Below, in pieces: positions 59,601 through 64,000 of a stretch of DNA of 64,000 bases (position 1 is its first letter; every line of letters begins with the position of its first letter). Under the pieces are notes generated by a model that saw only the letters and a program-made list of their open reading frames with translations, searched no databases and was not told where the DNA came from. Both the position numbers and the translations under genes were made by a program. The stretch covers positions 77,814 to 141,813 of the forward strand of contig CALKHP010000060.1 of the NCBI GenBank assembly GCA_937988775.1. Reading direction: 5' to 3'. This stretch comes from an uncultured Alphaproteobacteria bacterium (GTDB taxonomy: Bacteria > Pseudomonadota > Alphaproteobacteria > Rhizobiales > Beijerinckiaceae).

Positions 59601-59856
59601 CCGTCACACCCACCGGCCTGGCCGACCGCTCATCGATACGCTGCTGGAGGCCGGCGCGATCCGCTTCAAGCCGATCCTGCTCACCGCGCTGGCAGCGATG
59701 ATCGGAGCGGTCGTCATACTCAGCGACCCGATCTTCCAAGGCCTGGCGATCTCGCTCCTGTTTGGCCTCGCATCCTCGACCGCGCTCACGGTGCTCGTCA
59801 TCCCGGCAATCTATATCGTGTTGAGGAGTGAGCCGAACAGCAAGGAAGATAAGTAG
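56650..59856 (+). CDS. RND efflux pump, inner-membrane component (HAE-1-like)
   Basis: 1068 residues, full length. FVALVSLPREEEPQISVPMV is the RND start, GILVDDAIVVIENIARH the TM4 motif with the proton-relay Asp pair, and GFIALAGIIVRNSILLVDFI TM11. Twelve helices and two large periplasmic loops are evident. Location behind DUF2892 and the BigR-like repressor suggests export of a toxic sulfur or metal-related compound; sequence alone does not give the substrate. Not CzcA-like. Confidence 0.95.
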   Translation: MKLGIAGGLTRAFIASSLTPLFLLAALALGFVALVSLPREEEPQISVPMVDIHVSANGLKAEDVVKLVTEPLELIVKSIDGVEHVYSQTEDDGTLVTARFKVGTSSDAAILRVHEKIRANMDRIPVGIPEPLIVGRGIDDVAIVVVTLRPMPEAAARWTANGLTRLARELQVEVAKLPDIGLTYIVGEQPEQFRVEPDPEKLSLYGITLQQLAAKIEGANRSFRLGMVREDRQQRAVVAGQTLQEPPEIGNLLLTARDGRPVYVRDVARVVLATSPAENRVSDIRKTPTGLERAPTVSLAIAKRPGTNAVVIADDIVQRLEAVRGRIFPKDVEMTVTRDYGETANEKANELLFHLGLATVSIVILVAVAIGWREALVVAVVIPTTILLTLFASWVMGYTLNRVSLFALIFSIGILVDDAIVVIENIARHWAMQDGRSRAAAAIDAVAEVGNPTIIATLTVVVALLPMLFVSGMMGPYMSPIPANASAAMLFSFFVAVVLTPWLMMKLGTGSGAGAHGSAEDSRLGRIYVAVARPFLKTRVRAWTFLLVVGVVTLASLGLLYTKHVTVKLLPFDNKANLQVVLDLPKGSSIEDTDRVLQSMVNRLASVPEIVSFQTYAGTASPFDFNGLVRHYYLRSNPEQGDIAVNLRPKSNRARASHAIALEIRERLEGLDLPDGAVTKVIEPPPGPPVLGTLLAEIYGPDPETRRAVAAKVREAFRSVPFIVDVDDSYRNQPERLRISINQDNLEYYRVEQSDVYGTLRYLYGGTTVGYSHRGGSRQPIPIRVALPKTAAVMTERAMTTPVPANALPGGRGVVELGDVVSVGREPASWPVFRHNGRAAEMVMAELAGAYEAPIYGMLAVNDAIAKANWGNLAKPVIALHGQPDDGTHPTLLWDGEWEVTWVTFRDMGAAFIIAILGIYILVVAQFSSFKLPLVILTPIPLTFIGIMLGHWLFNAPFTATSMIGFIALAGIIVRNSILLVDFIRHTHRPGRPLIDTLLEAGAIRFKPILLTALAAMIGAVVILSDPIFQGLAISLLFGLASSTALTVLVIPAIYIVLRSEPNSKEDK

Positions 59857-60230
59857 TTTTTCATATAGCGCCGGGTTGTTTCATGTCTAACAGAATGGTC
59901 ATAACAACACATCTGTTAATTGGAAGCAATAGGCTGGACATGTATCAAAGAAATAGGGCTCTGATCTAAGAATAAATGCTCTATAAGTGTAAATCGGCGA
60001 TTTACGAAGGGGGACAGGACGTAAAGCAGCGCGCTCGGCATTTGATCTATGTCAAAGATGGAGCAAGGATCATGCTGATAAGCTTCCTACACAAGAACAA
60101 TTTCACGAGGCGGGATCCGGTCAGGGGCAAGGTGCGGGCCTCCACCCTTCTCGAGAGGCTTTAGCCATGGATGAGAGCAAACACCCGATAGCCACGATAG
60201 AACTCAGTGCCCAAAGACGGATCGGAATTC
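59857..60230 (+). promoter_or_regulatory. Intergenic region with an FNR/FixK-type box (60042-60055)
   Basis: TTGATCTATGTCAA at 60042-60055 fits the TTGAT-N4-(A/G)TCAA consensus, about 175 bp before the exporter genes. Short frames here (59976-60164, and 60167 onward in the adaptor's other frame) are not convincing genes. The 5' part is AT-rich. Confidence 0.6.
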
Positions 60231-61412
60231 ATGCGAATGGCTATTATCGTACGAAAATGGTGGTTCAAGGCCGCAGTGGCGACGATTGCTATATCTGCTG
60301 CGATCGTGACCGCAGTGTTTGTTTACGCCAATCTCCCCGTTCCCGTGCAGGTTTCGGCTATCGAGGAGAACGTGCCAGTCCGGGTATTCGGCCTCGGTAG
60401 GGTAGAGGCCCGTGTCGTCTCGAAGATTGGGTTCGAGGTTGGGGCTACACTCGTCGAACTCGACGTGGATCATGGCGACCGTGTGGCCAAGGGTCAGGTA
60501 TTGGCGCGCCTCAACATAGGTGAACAAGAGGCCAAGATCGCGAAAGCACGCGCCGCACTGCTCATCGCAGATGCCAATATCAAAAGGGCAGAGGCGAACC
60601 TTGAGAGGGCGGGCGCGGTATTGGCGCAAAAGCAGTTGGCGAACCAACGGAAGCAATCCCTCGTTGGCCGCGATATCGTTCCCCAACAGGCCGCGGAAGA
60701 GGCCATCAGGGACGAAGCCGTCGCCAAGGCCGATGTCGATGTCGCGCAAAGCGAGGTGGAAACCGTCAAGGCGCAGCTAATCGACGCTCGGGCGCAGATC
60801 CAGTTCGAAGAGACCATGTTGCAACACAGGACGCTGGTGGCACCGTATGACGCATTGGTCATCGAACGCCACAAGGAGCCTGGTACGGTCATCAAGGCGG
60901 GTGATCCGATATTTACGTTGGTCGCGGCTGGCAGCTACTGGGGCCTTGCCTTCGTCGACGAGGCGCGTGCGGGTTTCATCCAAGAAGGGCAGCAGGTCGA
61001 CGCCCGCCTTCGTTCGCGTCCGCAGGATGCGTTCACGGGGCGAGTGGCGCGCATCGGCCTGGAAAGCGATCGCGTCAACGAAGAGCGGCGCGTCTTCATT
61101 AAGGGGGACAACCCGCCGCCGCGGATTTATCTTGGCGAGCAAGCGGAGTTCTGGATCACCATTACCCAACTCGACAAGGCGCTGCTCGTGCCAGAGGCCG
61201 CAGTGCAAGGCTACGATGGCCGCGAAGGTTGGGTGTGGACGGTTGAATCGAAGCGCTTGCAACGGCGCTTGGTCAAATTTGGCCATCGTACGGAGGACGC
61301 ACGGCTCGAGATTGTGGAGAACCTGCCTGCAGGCGCGCGCGTTGCCTCGCGGGTCGAGAGCAACTTTCGCGAAGGTCGCTCGGCGAGCGTGGTCGAGGCT
61401 AGAGCAAAGTGA
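60231..61412 (+). CDS. Periplasmic adaptor of an ABC exporter (HlyD/DevB type)
   Basis: 393 residues from the ATG at 60231; ATG 60237 and GTG 60207 also possible. One N-terminal anchor helix (AAVATIAISAAIVTAVFVYA), then lipoyl halves (FEVGATLVELDVDHGDRVAK; VAPYDALVIERHKEPGTVIK) and a long coiled coil. It links the FtsX-type permease to the outer envelope. Overlaps the permease gene by 4 bp. Confidence 0.88.
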   Translation: MRMAIIVRKWWFKAAVATIAISAAIVTAVFVYANLPVPVQVSAIEENVPVRVFGLGRVEARVVSKIGFEVGATLVELDVDHGDRVAKGQVLARLNIGEQEAKIAKARAALLIADANIKRAEANLERAGAVLAQKQLANQRKQSLVGRDIVPQQAAEEAIRDEAVAKADVDVAQSEVETVKAQLIDARAQIQFEETMLQHRTLVAPYDALVIERHKEPGTVIKAGDPIFTLVAAGSYWGLAFVDEARAGFIQEGQQVDARLRSRPQDAFTGRVARIGLESDRVNEERRVFIKGDNPPPRIYLGEQAEFWITITQLDKALLVPEAAVQGYDGREGWVWTVESKRLQRRLVKFGHRTEDARLEIVENLPAGARVASRVESNFREGRSASVVEARAK

Positions 61413-62542
61413 ATCTCGCCTATCGCGACGCCCGGCACGGTCTCGGCCGATTCTTGCTCACGTGTCTGGGGCTTGGGCTGCTCCTTGGCGTCGTGATGGC
61501 AATGATCGGTATCTATCGCGGTCTTGTCGTTGAAGCCCTCACCGTCGCCCGTGCTCCAGCCATTGACCTCTGGGTGGTCGAAGCCAACACGCGCGGTCCA
61601 TTTGCGGAGGCTTCGCGCATTCCCGGAGATCTCCGTGAGGCGATTGCCCGTATCGCTGGCGTGGCCGCCGCCGGAAGCATCACTTATCAAACGGTCGAAG
61701 CACGATACCGGGGCGCAAAATTGCGCCTCTATGTCATCGGTTATGAGCCAACCCGCCCCGGCGGCCCCCCTGAAATCGTGCAGGGGCGCGGTATCGCCCG
61801 TAGCCATTATGAGATGGTCGCTGATCGCGCGGCCGGCCTCGGACTCGGTGATCGGGTTCTGCTTGGCCGGAGCACCTTCACGATCGTGGGGCTTACCCGG
61901 AATCAAGTCAGTTCTGGCGGGGACCCGGCGGTGTACATCACCTTGCCGGATGCACAGAAGCTGCAATTCGACATTGCGCCTCCTGCCCAGCGTGTGCAGT
62001 CGGCACGTGGTACCGACGCAGTAAGCCGCGATACCGTCAACACCGTCGTAGCCAGGCTGCAGCCGGGCGCTTCGGTTGACGCCACCGCTAATACTATCCA
62101 GCGTTGGAAACATCTGTCTGCAATTACTCAGGAGGCCCAGGAAGCCATCCTGTACAAATCCCTGGTCGATTTGGCACGGCGCCAGATCGGCCTCTTCACG
62201 TCTCTTCTTCTCGTTGTTTCTGCAGTGATTATTGCGCTTATCATCTACACGATGACCATGGAGAAGCTGAAACAGATTGCGACTCTGAAGCTTATTGGTG
62301 CATCTGACCGGACGATTATCGGCATGATCGTACAGCAGGCCTTGGCGCTCGGGCTGATCGGCTTTGCGGTTGGCGTCGCCTTCATTGTCAGCATCAAGGA
62401 TTACTTCCCGCGCCGAGTCGTACTCGAATCAGACAATGTGTTGGTTCTCGGGCTGGTCGTTTTTGTCGTGTGTTTGCTGTCCAGCGGTCTCGGTGTACGT
62501 GCCGCCCTCAAAGTTGATCCGGCTACGGCACTCGGAGGCTGA
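61409..62542 (+). CDS. FtsX/MacB-type ABC permease (DevC-like)
   Basis: 377 residues from a GTG. Helix 1 (FLLTCLGLGLLLGVVMAMIG), a 230-residue periplasmic domain, then three C-terminal helices (LFTSLLLVVSAVIIALIIYT; MIVQQALALGLIGFAVGVAF; LVLGLVVFVVCLLSSGLGVR) with coupling motif KQIATLKLIGASD. This mechanotransmission layout is shared by MacB, LolC/E and DevC. It pairs with the ATPase 1 bp downstream. Confidence 0.9.
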   Translation: MNLAYRDARHGLGRFLLTCLGLGLLLGVVMAMIGIYRGLVVEALTVARAPAIDLWVVEANTRGPFAEASRIPGDLREAIARIAGVAAAGSITYQTVEARYRGAKLRLYVIGYEPTRPGGPPEIVQGRGIARSHYEMVADRAAGLGLGDRVLLGRSTFTIVGLTRNQVSSGGDPAVYITLPDAQKLQFDIAPPAQRVQSARGTDAVSRDTVNTVVARLQPGASVDATANTIQRWKHLSAITQEAQEAILYKSLVDLARRQIGLFTSLLLVVSAVIIALIIYTMTMEKLKQIATLKLIGASDRTIIGMIVQQALALGLIGFAVGVAFIVSIKDYFPRRVVLESDNVLVLGLVVFVVCLLSSGLGVRAALKVDPATALGG

Positions 62543-62543
62543 G

Positions 62544-63248
62544 ATGAACGTTGAAACCACGGATACACCACTCGTCTGGCTCGACCACATTTCCAAACAT
62601 TTTGGCGAGGGCGAGACCCGGGTTGATGCGTTGAAAGATGTCTCGCTTCAGGTTTTCCCGGGGCAGCTCGTGGCACTTCTTGGCCCCTCCGGCTCCGGAA
62701 AAACAACGCTGCTTAACGTCATTGGCTGTATTCTCGATCCCTCGTCGGGATCGATGGAGCTCGATGGTGAACTGGTCGTCCGAGACGGCTGCTGGCTGCG
62801 CCGCGATCTGCGTCGTTTGCGGCTCGACAAGATTGGGTTCATCTTCCAGTTTCACAACTTGCTGCCATTCCTGGATGCGACGGATAACGTTGCGCTAGTA
62901 CTGCAACTGGCTGGTGCTGATCGGGCTAGTGCGCATAAGAGGGCGGTCGAGTTGCTCGATTATCTGGAGGTGGGCCACCGCCAGAATGCGATGCCGGCCA
63001 AGCTGTCGGGAGGTGAGGCGCAGCGTGTTGCGATTGCGCGCGCGCTCGCTAATCGGCCACGCATCATTCTGGCGGACGAACCGACAGCGGCTCTTGATTC
63101 AAAGCGAGCGCAGATTGCTATGGACCTCCTTCGCAAGGTCGCCATCGAGCAGGATGCTGCGATTATTGCCGTGACACATGACGAGAAGATTTTTGATCGA
63201 TTTGATCGAATATTCCAATTGCGCGATGGAGAATTGGATACCAGATAG
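62544..63248 (+). CDS. ABC exporter ATPase (LolD/MacB/DevA type)
   Basis: 234 residues from the ATG at 62544 (the frame upstream is the permease's shadow). Walker A GPSGSGKTT, Q-loop FIFQFHNLLP, signature LSGGEAQRVAIARAL, Walker B IILADEPTAALDS, H-loop VTHDEKI. Completes a DevBCA-like exporter, perhaps for glycolipid, lipoprotein or a small molecule, under likely low-oxygen control. Confidence 0.94.
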   Translation: MNVETTDTPLVWLDHISKHFGEGETRVDALKDVSLQVFPGQLVALLGPSGSGKTTLLNVIGCILDPSSGSMELDGELVVRDGCWLRRDLRRLRLDKIGFIFQFHNLLPFLDATDNVALVLQLAGADRASAHKRAVELLDYLEVGHRQNAMPAKLSGGEAQRVAIARALANRPRIILADEPTAALDSKRAQIAMDLLRKVAIEQDAAIIAVTHDEKIFDRFDRIFQLRDGELDTR

Positions 63249-63591
63249 GCAGGAGCCTCCGCGAGAGTAGCTCGGCATCTGTCTCAAATTACCTAACGTT
63301 GGACAACTCTGCCATAGGCTACCGAAGTCCGGTTCGGCTCGAAAATCGGGTCGCAAAATACGCTAATGTCTCTTCACTAAAATGCACCGGGTCCAAAGGG
63401 GACCCTTCTGGGGGCGGCCCATTATCGAGGCACGAGGCTCTAGTTGTTCAGTCTCGGCGTTTGATGGATTGGATTAAGAGCGGCTGCCCTTCGAGATTGT
63501 CGGTCGCTCCGGGATGACGAGCTGGCGCAGGCTGCGAGCCTGGCAGGACACAAGTCTGTAGGGACAGTATCTACCGTCATATGTCGGTCGC
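63249..63591. other. Intergenic stretch downstream of the exporter
   Basis: GGGTCCAAAGGGGACCC at 63389-63405 can form a 6-bp stem with internal loop and may end the exporter transcript, though no T-run follows. No gene is recognised. Confidence 0.35.
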
Positions 63592-63762
63592 CTGAACCTT
63601 GCCGGCGAGATCGACTGGTTGCGAGCCTCGGTGGACGCCTCGTCTGTGCCGGCCAAAAGAGGGGGAGACGCGACAGGCCCGAACCCGACCGACAGGGGCA
63701 AAACGGGCGCCAAGCGGCATATCATGGTCGACTGCGCCGGCATGACGCTCATGAGGCCCTGA
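63592..63762 (+). pseudogene. IS5-family transposase, internal remnant
   Basis: GEIDWLRASVDASSVPAKRG followed by GDATGPNPTDRGKTGAKRHI and MVDCAG is the catalytic-core segment of IS5-type (IS427-like) transposases, with the first DDE Asp region (SVDAS). A stop follows at 63760 and both flanks are lost. Confidence 0.75.
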
Positions 63763-64000
63763 TCATCGACGTGCGGCTCGATTGACCGGATGCCGCCTGC
63801 TTAGTTGCACTGCCTTATCACCTCGCTTGGCCACCCTTGCACGGTGGTGACGCCGTCGCTCATCCCGAGGAAGCCAGGCGATCAGGTCAAGACCAACCGG
63901 CGTGACGCCGTTGGCCTCGCCAGGTTTTTGCACGGAGCGATTGCGTGTGTTTCGGCCCTTTAATTGCGGGGACCTGTCAACCTCAGATTTCGCGCCGTCA
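63763..64000. other. Window end, IS-derived debris
   Basis: No frame or repeat that can be named; probably the rest of the degraded IS5-like copy or its target. Confidence 0.35.

Noticed and set aside
56650..59856. Heavy-metal (CzcA/CusA) pump
   Set aside because: The start and the TM4 motif GILVDDAIVVIENIARH fit HAE-1-like pumps; the acidic or Met metal-path motifs of CzcA/CusA are not evident.
59976..60164. Small gene before the ABC exporter
   Set aside because: No ribosome site or coding character, and the FNR box lies within it.

Overview
The window looks like a high-GC alphaproteobacterial genome, most likely Hyphomicrobiales (Bradyrhizobium/Xanthobacteraceae-like). The grounds are the gene families (LIV-type ABC importer under an IclR regulator, DUF2934, UbiTUV, BigR-like ArsR repressor), the codon bias and FNR/FixK-type boxes. 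No rRNA or intact tRNA is present, so the assignment is an inference.

Left region (1-13.4 kb): a catabolic cluster of unknown substrate. Two IclR paralogues (one cut by the window start) border a plus-strand run: a metal-dependent DUF6282-like hydrolase, a cupin, an HpcH/HpaI aldolase, a periplasmic binding protein, an Ldh/malate-type dehydrogenase, and the four membrane/ATPase parts of a branched-chain-amino-acid-type importer. A second run follows: D-2-hydroxyacid dehydrogenase, LigI-like amidohydrolase, Dabb protein and an unrecognised TIM-barrel-like protein. Both runs start from promoters with the same architecture (TTGACA followed 49-50 bp later by TCGCGAACA), so they are probably one IclR regulon for uptake and breakdown of an oxo/hydroxy acid.

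Mobile region (13.4-27.3 kb): decayed phage-type genes (a GT25 glycosyltransferase with one internal stop, a DUF7940-like membrane peptide with one internal stop) flank a hairpin-rich non-coding stretch ending in two strong terminators. The 3' half of a tRNA-Pro at 15.27 kb marks one end of an integrated plasmid-like element: tyrosine integrase, excisionase-like protein, two tandem small paralogues, metallophosphoesterase, zinc-ribbon protein, a soluble FtsH-like AAA protease, three further tandem paralogues, a Rep_3-type initiator, 18-bp iterons in both orientations, and a nearly identical operator used twice. The other attachment site is not in the window. A truncated IS3-family element follows.

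Mosaic region (27.7-33 kb): GST, FmdE-like protein, an AhpD-like protein and a PEP-mutase-family enzyme, separated by fragments of EamA and MFS transporters.

Right region (33-64 kb): metE under a cobalamin riboswitch; a complete set for oxygen-independent ubiquinone synthesis (ubiX-ubiD divergent from ubiT-ubiU-ubiV) near a perfect FNR box; an extracytosolic flavinylation cluster (ApbE, PepSY-flavodoxin-reductase, DUF2271 protein carrying an ApbE target motif); two two-component systems; cytochrome b561, a TPMT-type methyltransferase and a Met-rich periplasmic protein; a BigR-like sulfide repressor next to a wrecked sulfide:quinone oxidoreductase gene, DUF2892 and an RND pump; and a DevBCA/MacB-type ABC exporter behind an FNR-type box. 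IS5, IS481, LysR, cytochrome b561 and fuconate-dehydratase remnants show this half has been repeatedly rearranged. The common theme of the right half is low-oxygen respiration, redox and metal or sulfide stress.
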